From WHSW01 sp963842795 (GTDB lineage: Bacteria; Actinomycetota; Thermoleophilia; Solirubrobacterales; 70-9): 64,000 nt of DNA. Positions 1-8,454 of this stretch are shown here, piece by piece (position 1 is the first letter of the stretch; every line of letters starts with the position of its first letter). The translations under genes were made by a program, and so were the position numbers. The notes beneath the pieces are model-generated. The model had not been told where the DNA came from, ran no database searches, and was given only the letters and a program-made list of their open reading frames with translations. Where the stretch lies: the NCBI GenBank assembly GCA_963842795.1, contig CAWJHV010000018.1, forward strand, positions 62,001 through 126,000. Direction: 5' to 3'.

Positions 1-633
1 CGCGGCCGCTCGCAGGGCGAGCTCGGGGTCGATCCCGAGGCCGCGCGCGAGCCGCACCGCCTCGAGCAGCATCTCCCCCACCGCCGCCTCGGTCTCGTCA
101 CGGGTGGCGCGGTCCGCGGGGGCGCCCCCGTCGGGCTCGGCGCGGCGCAGCGTCTTGCGGGCATAGAGCAGCGCGGGAAGGTTCTCGGGGATGTCGGCGA
201 ACGGGTCGTCGGCGCCGCGGCCCTCGACGTCGCGCTTGATCTGATCCCACTGACGAAGCACTTCGCGCGAGGTCCGAACCCCCTCTTGTTCTGAGCCGAA
301 GACGTGCGGGTGGCGGCGGATCAGCTTCTCGGAGATCGTCTCGGCGACCTCGGCGAGCGAGCCCGCGTCGCGCTCCTCGAGCAGCAGCGAGAGGAAGACG
401 ACCTGGAAGAGCACGTCGCCCAGCTCGTCGCGGAGCTTGGCGTCGTCGGCCCGACCCGCCGCGTCGGCGAGCTCGTAGGCCTCCTCGACCGTGTGCGTGA
501 CGATGGAGCGCTCGTCCTGCTCGCGGTCCCAGGGGCATTCGCGCCGCAGCCGGCGGGTGATCTCGTCGAGGCGATCGAGCGCCTCGGAGGCCGACGCTTC
601 GGCGCCGCGGCCCTCCGGCGCCTCGGCGGCCAT
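1..633 (-). CDS. mazG: MazG-type nucleoside triphosphate pyrophosphohydrolase (3' end off window)
   Basis: Reading the minus strand from ATG at 633 gives about 211 residues without a stop, running off the left edge. The MazG signature is clear: CPWDREQ near residue 34, VEEAYELADA near residue 50 and DELGDVLFQVVFL near residue 69, which carry the EExxE and ExxD metal-binding acidic residues. MazG hydrolyses non-canonical or excess (d)NTPs to monophosphates. The ATG lies 7 nt after the ppiC stop, so it is probably the last visible gene of the rplY-pth-ech-mfd-ppiC-mazG run. The family identification is firm; the C-terminus cannot be judged. Confidence 0.9.
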   Translation of the reverse strand, partial: MAAEAPEGRGAEASASEALDRLDEITRRLRRECPWDREQDERSIVTHTVEEAYELADAAGRADDAKLRDELGDVLFQVVFLSLLLEERDAGSLAEVAETISEKLIRRHPHVFGSEQEGVRTSREVLRQWDQIKRDVEGRGADDPFADIPENLPALLYARKTLRRAEPDGGAPADRATRDETEAAVGEMLLEAVRLARGLGIDPELALRAAA

Positions 634-640
634 CGCGGCG

Positions 641-2026
641 CTAGCCGCCGGGAGGCGCGGTGCCCGGAGGCACGCTGCCCGGCGGGACGCTGCCCGGAGG
701 CACGCTGCCGGGGGGCACGCTGCCGGGGGGGACGCCACCCGGGGGCACGGCTCCGCCGGGGATCGGGCTCAGCCCCGGAGGCAGCGCGCCGGGCCCGCCC
801 GCGGGTGCGGGCCGCGGCGGGCCCTGGGGACGGACGGCCGGCGGCGGGGTGCCGAAGACGCCCGCGGTGCCGGGGTCGGCGACGCCTCGCGGCGGAACGA
901 ATGCGTCACACCCGGTGGTGTCGATCAGCTCCTGGGTGCAGGTCGGCGGCGGGGCCGGGGCGTTGGCGCAGCGGTCGATCCGGAACTCGTCGGCGCAGAA
1001 CGTGCGCGCGACCCACTTCGCCTGGAAGTCGCTCTGGAAGCGCGTGGCGATCTCCTGCTGGCGCTGGGCGGCGAGCGTCTGGCGGACCTGCTGGCTGACG
1101 TCGGTCAGCGTCTGGGTCACGGCCGGGGTCACCTTCTCGACCTCGATCACGTAGAAGCCGGCGTCGGTCTGGAACGGGCCGACGAGCTCGCCCTCGGTCG
1201 CGCCGAAGATCTGATCGTCCAGCGCCGGCTCGGACTGGCCGGCGACCACGCCCTGGCGCAGGCCCCCGGTCGACTTCGTCGCCTCGTCCACCGAGTACTT
1301 CTTCGCCACCTCCTCGAACGACTTCGCCGAGTCGTCGTCCTGCAGCGCCGCGAGCGCCTGGTTGGCCTCGTCCTCGGTCCTGGTCAGGATCACGCGCACG
1401 TCGCGCGACTCCGGCTGCTCGAACTGGGAGGTGTTGGCGTCGTAGAAGTTCTTGACCTCTTCGGCGGTGACTTCCGGATCCTGGGGGAGGACGGCGGTCT
1501 GGATCCGGTCGGAGAACAGCTGCAGCGCGATCCGCTGGCGGGCCTCCTCCTCCGTGAACCCGGCCTGGTCGAGGAACTTCTGGAACGCCTCCTCGTTGCC
1601 GAACTGCTGCGTCTTGACCTTCTCGAGCTCGTCGTCGATCTCCCGATCGGTGAGCTCGATCCCGCGCTCGGACGCCTCGCCGCGGACCCAGCGGGCCAGC
1701 AGCAGGTCCGACTCGGCGGCGTCCGCGAGCGCCTGATACTGCGGGTCGCTCGTCTCGGGGACGTCCTTGAGCCCCTGGCGGGCGGCGGTCTGCACCAGGG
1801 CCCGGTCGAACTCCTCCCGGGTCACGGTGCCGTCGGGAGCGTCCTCGACGACCGCGATCGCGTCGGAGGGAACACTCGGGTCGCCGAGCCCCTGCGCGGC
1901 GGCGACGATCGCGAACAGCGCGATCAGCAGAACGCCGAAAGCGATCAGCCCTATGCCCTTGCCGCGGTTGCTCGGCTCGGGCGCAGGCGCCGGCCGGGGC
2001 CTTGGCCTCTTTCCCTGCGGACTCAC
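641..2026 (-). CDS. Membrane-anchored parvulin-type peptidylprolyl isomerase (SurA/PrsA-like)
   Basis: 461 aa. A proline/arginine-rich cytosolic tip is followed by one membrane segment (about residues 24-45), an extracytoplasmic SurA-like N-terminal region (55-200) and a parvulin domain (about 205-305, with GGLRQG, LVGPFQ and FYVIEVEKV). The role would be isomerising prolyl bonds of exported proteins on the outer face of the membrane. The tail has four cysteines (344, 353, 363, 373), possibly two disulfides, and then a pentapeptide VPPGS/VPPGG repeat (about 427-459) unlike normal PrsA proteins. The gene sits between mfd and mazG. The family is firm; the tail's role is unknown. Confidence 0.85.
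   Translation of the reverse strand: MSPQGKRPRPRPAPAPEPSNRGKGIGLIAFGVLLIALFAIVAAAQGLGDPSVPSDAIAVVEDAPDGTVTREEFDRALVQTAARQGLKDVPETSDPQYQALADAAESDLLLARWVRGEASERGIELTDREIDDELEKVKTQQFGNEEAFQKFLDQAGFTEEEARQRIALQLFSDRIQTAVLPQDPEVTAEEVKNFYDANTSQFEQPESRDVRVILTRTEDEANQALAALQDDDSAKSFEEVAKKYSVDEATKSTGGLRQGVVAGQSEPALDDQIFGATEGELVGPFQTDAGFYVIEVEKVTPAVTQTLTDVSQQVRQTLAAQRQQEIATRFQSDFQAKWVARTFCADEFRIDRCANAPAPPPTCTQELIDTTGCDAFVPPRGVADPGTAGVFGTPPPAVRPQGPPRPAPAGGPGALPPGLSPIPGGAVPPGGVPPGSVPPGSVPPGSVPPGSVPPGTAPPGG
658..760 (-). repeat. 15-bp coding tandem repeat in the isomerase tail
   Basis: About six imperfect copies of a 15-bp unit (ggcacgctgcccgga on the plus strand) encode VPPGS/VPPGG/APPGG pentapeptides at the end of the parvulin protein. 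The exact repetition suggests slippage-driven length variation. Confidence 0.85.
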
Positions 2027-2075
2027 GGGTTCGGCAGCATAACGACCGCGGCCTAAATACAGGCTCAGCGCGGGC

Positions 2076-5000
2076 TCAGGCCGCGACGGCCTCGGGCGCG
2101 AGCGCGGCGCCGAGCGCCTCGGTGAGCGCGATCAGGGCCTCCAGCCTGCGGGCCGGATCGTCGTCGACGCGCAGCGAGAGGGTTTGCGTGCGGAGCTCGA
2201 AGATCGCCTCCGGGATCCGCTCGCGCAGCCGGCCGACGGTCGCCGCGTCGAGCTCCAGCGGGATCACCGAGAGCCGCCCGCCACGAACCTCGACCGTGCG
2301 CGCGCCGGCGGCGCCGAGGTCGATCCGGGCGCGCTGGAGGGCGAGCAGGTTGGACACCGGGTCGGGCACGGGACCGAAGCGGTCGCGGAGCTCGTCGCGC
2401 AGCGCGCGCAGCTCCCCCGCCCTGCGGGCGCCGGCGATCCGCCGGTGGACGTCGATCTTCGCCGCCTCGAAGGGGATGTAGTCGGGAGGCAGGTAGGCGT
2501 CGATGTCGAGGTCGAGCCGCACCACTGCCTCGCCCTCGCCCTCCGCGGGGCCGGCGGAGCGCAGCGCCTCGACCGCCTCCTCGAGCAGCGCGACGTAGAG
2601 CTCGAAGCCGATGGCGGCGACGTGGCCGGACTGCTCGTCGCCGAGCAGGTCGCCGGCGCCTCGGAGCTCGAGGTCGCGCATCGCGATCGCGAATCCCGAG
2701 CCGAGCTCGGTGTGGTCGGAGAGCGTCGCCAGGCGGGCGCCGGCGTCGGTCGAGAGCGCCTCCTCGGAGGGGTAGAGCATGTAGGCGAAGGCGCGCTCGG
2801 CCGAGCGGCCGACGCGACCTCGGATCTGGTAGGCCTGGGCGAGACCGAGCTGGTCGGCGCGCTCGACGATCAGGGTGTTCGCCTGCGGGATGTCGAGGCC
2901 GGACTCGATGATCGTCGTCGCCACCAGGCAGTCGGCGTCGCCACGCAGGAAGCGGAGCATCGTCGCCTCGAGCTCGCCCTCGTCCATCTGCCCGTGCGCC
3001 TCGGCGAAGCGGACGCCGGGGCAGAGCGAGCGCAGCCGCTCGGCGATCTCGTGCAGGGTGTCGATCCGGTTATGGAGGAAGAAGGCCTGGCCCTCGCGGG
3101 CCACCTCGCGCGTGATCGCCCGCGAGACCAGCTCCTCGTCGTAGGGGCCGACGTAGGTGCGCACCGGGCGCCGGCCCTCGGGCGGCGTCTCGATCACCGA
3201 GATGTCGCGAAGCCCGGCGAGGCTCATCTGCAGCGTGCGTGGGATCGGGGTCGCCGAGAGCGAGAGCACGTCGACCTTGAGCTTCAGCTGGCGGAGCAGT
3301 TCCTTCTGCTTGACCCCGAAGCGCTGCTCCTCGTCGACGATCACCAGCCCGAGGTCGGCGGCGCGGACGTCGCGCGACAGCAGCCGGTGGGTGCCGATCA
3401 GGATGTCGACCCTGCCCTCGGCGAACCGCGCGAGCGCCTCGCGTACCTCGGCGGGCTTGCGGAGCCGCGAGACCATCTCGACCTCGAGCGCGGTCGAGGC
3501 GAGGCGCTCGCGAAAGGTCCCGAGGTGCTGCTGAGCGAGGATCGTCGTCGGCGCCAGCATCATCACCTGCTTGCCCTCCGCGGCGGCCTTGTGGGCGGCT
3601 CGGAGCGCGACCTCCGTCTTGCCGTAGCCAACATCGCCGCAGATCAGCCGGTCCATCGGCCGTTCGGACTCCATGTCGCCCTTGACCGCCTCGATCGCGT
3701 CGATCTGGTCGGCGGTCTCGCGGTAGGGGAACGAGCGCTCGAGCTCGAGCTGCCACTCGCCGTCGGGCTCGAACGCGTGGCCCTTGCGCGCCTGGCGCTC
3801 GGCGTAGAGGTTGAGCAGCTCGCCGGCGAGCTCGCGAGCCGCGCGGCGGGCGCGCGCCTTGACCGCGTCCCAGCGCTTCGAGCCGAGCGCCGAGAGCTGG
3901 GGCGCCTCGCCGCCGGCGCCGACGTACCGGCTGATCTTCGCCAGCTGGTCGGTGGGCGAGAAGACCTTGTCCTCGCCGCGGTACTCGAGCTCGAGGTAGT
4001 CGCGGGTTACCCCGGCGACCGTCTTCGTCTCGAAGCCGGCGAAGCGCGCGATCCCGTGGTCGGAGTGAACGACGAAGTCGCCCACGCGCAGATCGGCGAA
4101 GCTCGCCATCCGGCCCCGGGCCGGGGCCGGCGCGGCCGCCCGGCGACGGTGGACCAGTCGCCGGAACGGGATCACCGCGAGCCGCAGCTCGGGCGAGACG
4201 AAGCCGTCGGCCAGCGGCGCCTCCTCGAACAGGACCGCCGGCTCGGCGGGCGCAAGCTGCTCGAGGAACCTGGCGTCGATGCGGTTGAGGTTGTACCGGG
4301 CGCGCTCGGCCTCGCCGCGGCTCTCGAAGGTGACGACGACGCGATAGCCGGAGCGGAGCTCCTTCTCCAGCTGGGGCTCGGCCTCGTTGATGCTGCGCGC
4401 CGCGGAGGTCGGGACCTGAGCGCGGAACAACTCCACCGGAATGCTCCGCTTCGCCTCCGCTTCCGGCGGGCCAGGGCTCGGCACCGACTCATCTCCATCG
4501 GCCCCACTCGCACCTCGCATCGTCAGGATCGCCCGGGCGGCCAGCGGATCCGCGACGTCGACGTAGAGGTGGCGCGCGTCGGCGTCGTGCATCGCCGTCG
4601 TCACGTCCTCCCAGTGGTCGCGCAGGGCCGCCGGGATCTCCTCGGCGGAGGCGACCAGGACCGCCGTCCGCTCGTCGATCAGGTCGAGGGGCGCCCGGAA
4701 GGACTCGATCGGGAGCAGCCGGGCGATGTCGGGGCGCTCGCCGTCCTCGCTCGCGATCTCCGCGAGCTCGCGGTGCTCGAGCGCCAGCTCCGCCGCCGGG
4801 TCGAGCTCGATCCGCTCCGCCTCGCCCAGCGAGCGCTGGGTGAAGGTCGAGAACCAGCGGATCGACTCGATCTCGTCCCCGAACAGCTCCAGGCGCGCGG
4901 CGCGCTCCTCGGTCGCCGGGAAGACGTCGAGGATCCCGCCCCTGATCGCGAACTGGCCCCGGTCCTCGACCTGATCGGTGCGCTCGTAACCCGCCTCCGT

Positions 5001-5489
5001 CAGGAGCTCGGAGACGTCGCCGAGGTCGACCTCCTCGCCCCGGTGCAGGACGAAGCCCTCGGGGCGCAGCGAGGCGTCGGGCACCGCCTCGGCCAGGGCG
5101 ACGGCGCTGGCGACGACAACGGGTGGCTCGGCGTCCGGGTCGACGTCGGTGAGCGCCTGCAGGGCGCCGATCCGCAGGCCGACGAGGTGCGGGGGCGGGG
5201 CCAGGTGGGACTCATAGCCGGTCCCGCGGGACGGGTAGTAGCGGACCCGCCGCGGCGCCAGGTAGGCGCCGAGCCCCCGGGCGAGGTCGCGCGCGGCGAC
5301 GTCGTCGGCCGCGACCACCAGCGCCGGGCGCCCGGCGAGCGCCTCGTCGGAATCGAGCAGGGAGGCGAGCAGGTACGGCCGGATCGCCCCGGAAGCGCGC
5401 ACGTCGACCGCCTCGCCGGCTCGGATCCGGGCCGCGAGGGAGGCGATGCGCTCGTCTTCGAGCGCGAGGTCGAGCAGTGCTCTCAGCAA
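2076..5489 (-). CDS. mfd: Transcription-repair coupling factor Mfd
   Basis: 1137 aa, full length for Mfd. The order of parts matches the family: an N-terminal UvrB-like module with GTGYESH, an RNA-polymerase-interacting CarD-like/RID segment (RVGDFVVHSDHGIARFAGF), then a RecG-type translocase with Walker A (GDVGYGKTE), DEEQ box (VIVDEEQRFGV), LSATPIPRTL and QIRGRVGR, and the C-terminal TRCF domain. It displaces RNA polymerase stalled at lesions and recruits UvrA. The mid-region linker before RSIPVELF is acidic and proline-rich. It lies downstream of ech with about 50 nt between. A very long plus-strand open frame over this gene is a GC-skew shadow. Confidence 0.97.
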   Translation of the reverse strand: MLRALLDLALEDERIASLAARIRAGEAVDVRASGAIRPYLLASLLDSDEALAGRPALVVAADDVAARDLARGLGAYLAPRRVRYYPSRGTGYESHLAPPPHLVGLRIGALQALTDVDPDAEPPVVVASAVALAEAVPDASLRPEGFVLHRGEEVDLGDVSELLTEAGYERTDQVEDRGQFAIRGGILDVFPATEERAARLELFGDEIESIRWFSTFTQRSLGEAERIELDPAAELALEHRELAEIASEDGERPDIARLLPIESFRAPLDLIDERTAVLVASAEEIPAALRDHWEDVTTAMHDADARHLYVDVADPLAARAILTMRGASGADGDESVPSPGPPEAEAKRSIPVELFRAQVPTSAARSINEAEPQLEKELRSGYRVVVTFESRGEAERARYNLNRIDARFLEQLAPAEPAVLFEEAPLADGFVSPELRLAVIPFRRLVHRRRAAAPAPARGRMASFADLRVGDFVVHSDHGIARFAGFETKTVAGVTRDYLELEYRGEDKVFSPTDQLAKISRYVGAGGEAPQLSALGSKRWDAVKARARRAARELAGELLNLYAERQARKGHAFEPDGEWQLELERSFPYRETADQIDAIEAVKGDMESERPMDRLICGDVGYGKTEVALRAAHKAAAEGKQVMMLAPTTILAQQHLGTFRERLASTALEVEMVSRLRKPAEVREALARFAEGRVDILIGTHRLLSRDVRAADLGLVIVDEEQRFGVKQKELLRQLKLKVDVLSLSATPIPRTLQMSLAGLRDISVIETPPEGRRPVRTYVGPYDEELVSRAITREVAREGQAFFLHNRIDTLHEIAERLRSLCPGVRFAEAHGQMDEGELEATMLRFLRGDADCLVATTIIESGLDIPQANTLIVERADQLGLAQAYQIRGRVGRSAERAFAYMLYPSEEALSTDAGARLATLSDHTELGSGFAIAMRDLELRGAGDLLGDEQSGHVAAIGFELYVALLEEAVEALRSAGPAEGEGEAVVRLDLDIDAYLPPDYIPFEAAKIDVHRRIAGARRAGELRALRDELRDRFGPVPDPVSNLLALQRARIDLGAAGARTVEVRGGRLSVIPLELDAATVGRLRERIPEAIFELRTQTLSLRVDDDPARRLEALIALTEALGAALAPEAVAA

Positions 5490-5542
5490 CCGCTCGCGAG
5501 GTTAGCGACGCGTTTGCGGCTCGTCGCCGCCCCGCGGACGCT

Positions 5543-6259
5543 TCAGTCCCGGTAGGGAAGCCCGGGGCCCGAGCGAGCCCAGTCGACCTGGCCCTCGCCC
5601 TCGTCGCGGGCGCGGTCCTCGACCCCGTCGAGCTCGTGGAGCATCCGCTTCAACCGCGCGACGGCCTCGGGCGGATGCTCGGCCACCTGGGCGGCGAGCT
5701 GGAGCGCGGCCTCCTCGGTCCGGGCCGCGGGGACGACCTTGTGCACGAGGCCCCAGCGGTAGGCCATGTCGGCGTCGACCTCCTTCGCGGTCAGCAGCAG
5801 GTACTTGGCGATCGAGAGGCCGCAGAGGGTGACCAGGCGGGCCGGGCCGACCGGCACGCCGAGGGCGGCGCCGGGAAAGCGCAGCCTCAGGTTTCCGCCG
5901 CCGATCCGCAGGTCGCAGCACACGGCGATCTCCGCGCCGCCGCCGACGCAGGCCCCGTGGCAGGCGGCAACGGTCGGCTTCGGAAACGCGGTCAGCTCGT
6001 CGTAGAGCAGGGCGAACAGCTCCATCCGCCGGATGCCGGCCTCCGGCTCGAGCCGCTCGCGCACGTCGGCGCCGGCGGAGAGGCCCATGTGGTCGGTGGA
6101 GGAGATCACCAGCGCCCGGACCTCCTCGTCGGCGCGGGCGGCGGTCAGGTGCGCGAGCAGCTCGTCGAGCATCGCGGTGTTGATCGCGTTGCGGGCCTCG
6201 GGACGGTCGAGCTGCAGCAGCCCGACCCCGTCGGCGACCGAGTAGACGGTGAGACTCAC
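5543..6259 (-). CDS. Enoyl-CoA hydratase/isomerase family protein
   Basis: 238 aa crotonase-fold protein with both oxyanion-hole segments (LSAGADVRE, residues about 60-68, and ACVGGGAEIAVC). The position usually holding the first catalytic glutamate of true hydratases reads FPGAALGVPVG and lacks it, so hydration is doubtful and an isomerase or other crotonase reaction is possible. The GTG start follows directly on the TAG that ends the 51-bp repeat array. GAGG inside the last repeat unit is the only Shine-Dalgarno-like sequence, so the repeat may supply translation initiation. Placed between pth and mfd. Confidence 0.85.
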   Translation of the reverse strand: MSLTVYSVADGVGLLQLDRPEARNAINTAMLDELLAHLTAARADEEVRALVISSTDHMGLSAGADVRERLEPEAGIRRMELFALLYDELTAFPKPTVAACHGACVGGGAEIAVCCDLRIGGGNLRLRFPGAALGVPVGPARLVTLCGLSIAKYLLLTAKEVDADMAYRWGLVHKVVPAARTEEAALQLAAQVAEHPPEAVARLKRMLHELDGVEDRARDEGEGQVDWARSGPGLPYRD

Positions 6260-6260
6260 C

Positions 6261-6403
6261 TAAGGCGCCTCAACGGCGGCGCGGCTCGGCTCCGCTTCGC
6301 TGCGCCTCACATAAGGCGCCTCAACGGCGGCGCGGCTCGGCTCCGCTTCGCTCCGCCTCACATAAGGCGCCTCAACGGCGGCGCGGCTCGGCTTGCGCCT
6401 CAC
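6261..6403 (-). repeat. Three tandem copies of a 51-bp repeat, family A (third copy short)
   Basis: Units begin at 6261, 6312 and 6363, each opening with taaggcgcctcaacggcgg on the plus strand. The third lacks about 10 bp near its end. On the minus strand every unit ends in TTGAGG-CGCCTTAN followed by GTGAG, that is, a weak Shine-Dalgarno plus GTG. The array fills the pth-ech gap and its edges fuse with the pth stop and the ech start. Single related copies occur at 29531-29571 and 43352-43388. Confidence 0.9.
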
Positions 6404-7026
6404 TCCAGCACCTCGCGGATCGAGGTGGCGATCTGGTCGACCAGCCGCTCGACCTCCCTGGCCGCGTCGGCGATCAGGTCGCTGACCTGCTCGGCGGGCT
6501 CGCTGAACCGCCCGAGCACGTAGGCCGAGACGATCTCCGGGTCGGTCGTGTCGGGGCGCCCGACCCCGACCCGCACGCGCCAGAAGTCCCTGCTCCCGAA
6601 GCCCTCGGCCAGGCTCTTGAGGCCGTTGTGCCCGGCGACCCCGCCGCCGAGCTTCTCCTTGATGTCGCCGAACGGCAGGTCGATCTCATCGTGGATGACG
6701 ACGACCTCCTCGATCGGGACGCGGAGCGCGCCGCGCGCGGGCCCCGCCGAGTCGCCGGACTCGTTCATGTAGGTCTGCGGCAGCAGCAATGCGACCCGCG
6801 GTCCGCCGGGCCGTACGCGGCCCTCGGTGATCAACCCGCGGTACTTCTGCTTCGGCTTCGGCAGCTCCCAGACGCGCGCGAGCTCGGTCCCGACCTCGAA
6901 GCCGAGGTTGTGGCGGGTCGCCGCGTAGCGACTGCCGGGATTGCCGAGGCCGACGACGAGGATCCGATCGCCGGGCTCACGCTCGGACTCGCCGTCACGG
7001 TCACCGCGACGGCGAAACCAGGACAG
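6400..7026 (-). CDS. pth: Peptidyl-tRNA hydrolase, apparent CTG start
   Basis: Pth releases tRNA from drop-off peptidyl-tRNA. The reading frame contains the full family set: VVGLGNPGSRYAATRHNLGF (with the catalytic His), QTYMNESGDS, HDEIDLPFGD (catalytic Asp) and GGVAGHNGLKSL. The first ATG/GTG/TTG codon in frame is a TTG at 6834, far inside the conserved core; starting there would delete the catalytic His. Upstream the frame offers only a CTG at 7026, preceded by GAGGAG at 7037-7032 with a 5-nt spacer that overlaps the rplY stop. With CTG the product is 208 aa, normal for Pth. The stop overlaps a GTGA that begins repeat family A. Confidence 0.88.
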   Translation of the reverse strand: MSWFRRRGDRDGESEREPGDRILVVGLGNPGSRYAATRHNLGFEVGTELARVWELPKPKQKYRGLITEGRVRPGGPRVALLLPQTYMNESGDSAGPARGALRVPIEEVVVIHDEIDLPFGDIKEKLGGGVAGHNGLKSLAEGFGSRDFWRVRVGVGRPDTTDPEIVSAYVLGRFSEPAEQVSDLIADAAREVERLVDQIATSIREVLE

Positions 7027-7028
7027 GG

Positions 7029-7739
7029 CTACTCCTCGCCGGAGTCGGAGGACTCGCCCTCGGGGGCCTCGCCTTCCGCGGCGGCCTCCTCGCCCTCGAC
7101 CTCCTCGCCCTCCTCGCCGACGAGCTCGGCCTCCTCCTCGAGCTCCGGCTCGGGCTCCTCCTCGACGCGGGGCGGCGAGAGGGTGGCGATCGTGATCTCG
7201 TCGGGGCTCTGATCCTCGCCGAGGAAGAACTCGACTCCCTCGGGGGCGATCAGGGCGCTGAGCTGAAGCGTGTCGCCGATCACCATGCCGGAGACGTCGG
7301 CGGGGATCGACTCCGGGATCGCGGTCGGCAGGGCCGAGATCGTGATCTCGTGGGTTACGTGCTCGAGCACGCCGCCCTCCTTGACGCCGGGCGCCTCCTC
7401 GGTGCCGACGATCTCGATCGCGACGTCGGCCTCGATCTTCTCGTCGAGCTTCACCTCATGCAGGTCGAGGTGGACGAGGTCGCCGCGGACGGGGTGGCGC
7501 TGCTGCTCCTTGAGCACCACCGGGACCGCTCCCGAGCCCTCGATCTCGACGTCGAACAGGGCGCCGCCGTGCACCAGCACGTCGCGCACCGCGCGCTCGG
7601 GGGCCTGAAAGGCCCGCGCGTCCTCGCCGGCGCCGTAGACGACGCCGGGGACCATTCCGGAGCGGCGCAGGCGGCGGCTCTCGCGGGAACCGAAGTCGGT
7701 CCGCGGCTGCGCCTTCAGGGTCGCTCGGTCGGAGGCCAT
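7029..7739 (-). CDS. rplY: 50S ribosomal protein L25/general stress protein Ctc
   Basis: 236 aa. The N-terminal 5S-rRNA-binding L25 domain (residues 1-95: LKAQPRTDFGSRESRRLRRSG) is followed by the TL5-type beta domain (about 100-190) and a very acidic Glu-rich tail (about 200-236). This is the Ctc/TL5 long form typical of actinobacteria. ATG at 7739. It is directly upstream of pth with stop and start 2 nt apart, and the pth Shine-Dalgarno lies in its last codons, which implies translational coupling. Confidence 0.95.
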   Translation of the reverse strand: MASDRATLKAQPRTDFGSRESRRLRRSGMVPGVVYGAGEDARAFQAPERAVRDVLVHGGALFDVEIEGSGAVPVVLKEQQRHPVRGDLVHLDLHEVKLDEKIEADVAIEIVGTEEAPGVKEGGVLEHVTHEITISALPTAIPESIPADVSGMVIGDTLQLSALIAPEGVEFFLGEDQSPDEITIATLSPPRVEEEPEPELEEEAELVGEEGEEVEGEEAAAEGEAPEGESSDSGEE

Positions 7740-7806
7740 GCGGCGGCTGAGGATAGAGAACCCGTGCGGGATCCGGGTCCGGGAGCGGTCTCGGCCCCCC
7801 GCGCGC

Positions 7807-8454
7807 CTACGCGTAGGCCCAATGGCGCCTCCGCGGCCCCTGCTCGCCCCGGAGCATCTCGATGAAGCCGTCGATGTCGTCGTGCTCGACCGCCTCCAGG
7901 TAAAGGCGCACGGTCTCGGCCATGCGCGCGTCGGGCTCGCGCTCGGCGCCTGGCTTTACGATCGAGACCCGGGCGCGCTGCAGGGCGCTGTTGACCGAGA
8001 CCGTGCTCGTGCCGAGCAAGAGCGCGCTCTCGCGCGCCGTGAAGCCGAGCCCGTCGCGCAACAGCAGCGCCGCGCGCTGGCGGGCCGGCAGGCGCTCATG
8101 CGCGGCGGTGAGCGCCTCGGCGAGCGAGTCGTCGCCGTCGGGGGCGCCGTGGCCCTGGTCGGGCGGCTCTTGGTCGCTGGCGACCGGCCGGCGCTTGCGC
8201 CGGTCGACCTCGTTGAGGCAGGCGTTGGTCGCGATCGAATGAAGCCACGAGCGCAGCGAGGAGCGGGCCTCGAAGCGCCCGAGCGCCCGCCAGGCGCGCA
8301 GCATCACCTCCTGAAGGGCGTCCTCGGCGTCGTGGTCGGAGCGCAGGATGCGACGACAGTGGGCGTAGAGCTCGCCGCGGTGAGGCTCGAGCAAGGCCGC
8401 GAAGGCATCGCCGTCGCCGCCGCGCGCGGCCTCGATCAGCTCGGCCTCGCTCAC
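7807..8454 (-). CDS. ECF-type RNA polymerase sigma factor with truncated SnoaL-like tail
   Basis: 215 aa. Sigma region 2 spans about residues 15-80 (HRGELYAHCRRIL, DAEDALQEVMLRAWRAL) and region 4 about 115-170 (LPARQRAALLLRDGLGFTARE, TSTVSVNSALQRAR). Sigma factors of the SigJ/SigG type carry a C-terminal SnoaL-like domain; here only its first helix is present (ETVRLYLEAVEHDDIDGFIEML) before the protein ends in GPRRRHWAYA. The start is taken as GTG at 8454 because it forms a GTGA 4-nt overlap with the upstream stop. An ATG at 8475 is possible. No anti-sigma factor gene is adjacent; the coupled partner is a dead esterase-like protein. Confidence 0.85.
   Translation of the reverse strand: MSEAELIEAARGGDGDAFAALLEPHRGELYAHCRRILRSDHDAEDALQEVMLRAWRALGRFEARSSLRSWLHSIATNACLNEVDRRKRRPVASDQEPPDQGHGAPDGDDSLAEALTAAHERLPARQRAALLLRDGLGFTARESALLLGTSTVSVNSALQRARVSIVKPGAEREPDARMAETVRLYLEAVEHDDIDGFIEMLRGEQGPRRRHWAYA

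Noticed and set aside
658..760. CRISPR or intergenic repeat
   Set aside because: The repeat is in frame within the parvulin gene with a 15-bp period.
2184..5555. Plus-strand open frame of about 1120 codons opposite mfd
   Set aside because: Arg/Gly/Leu/Asp-rich, no motifs, and it mirrors the well-defined Mfd gene; a consequence of high GC at third positions.
6261..6403. CRISPR-like array
   Set aside because: Units are contiguous with no unique spacers and no cas genes; it is a plain tandem repeat.
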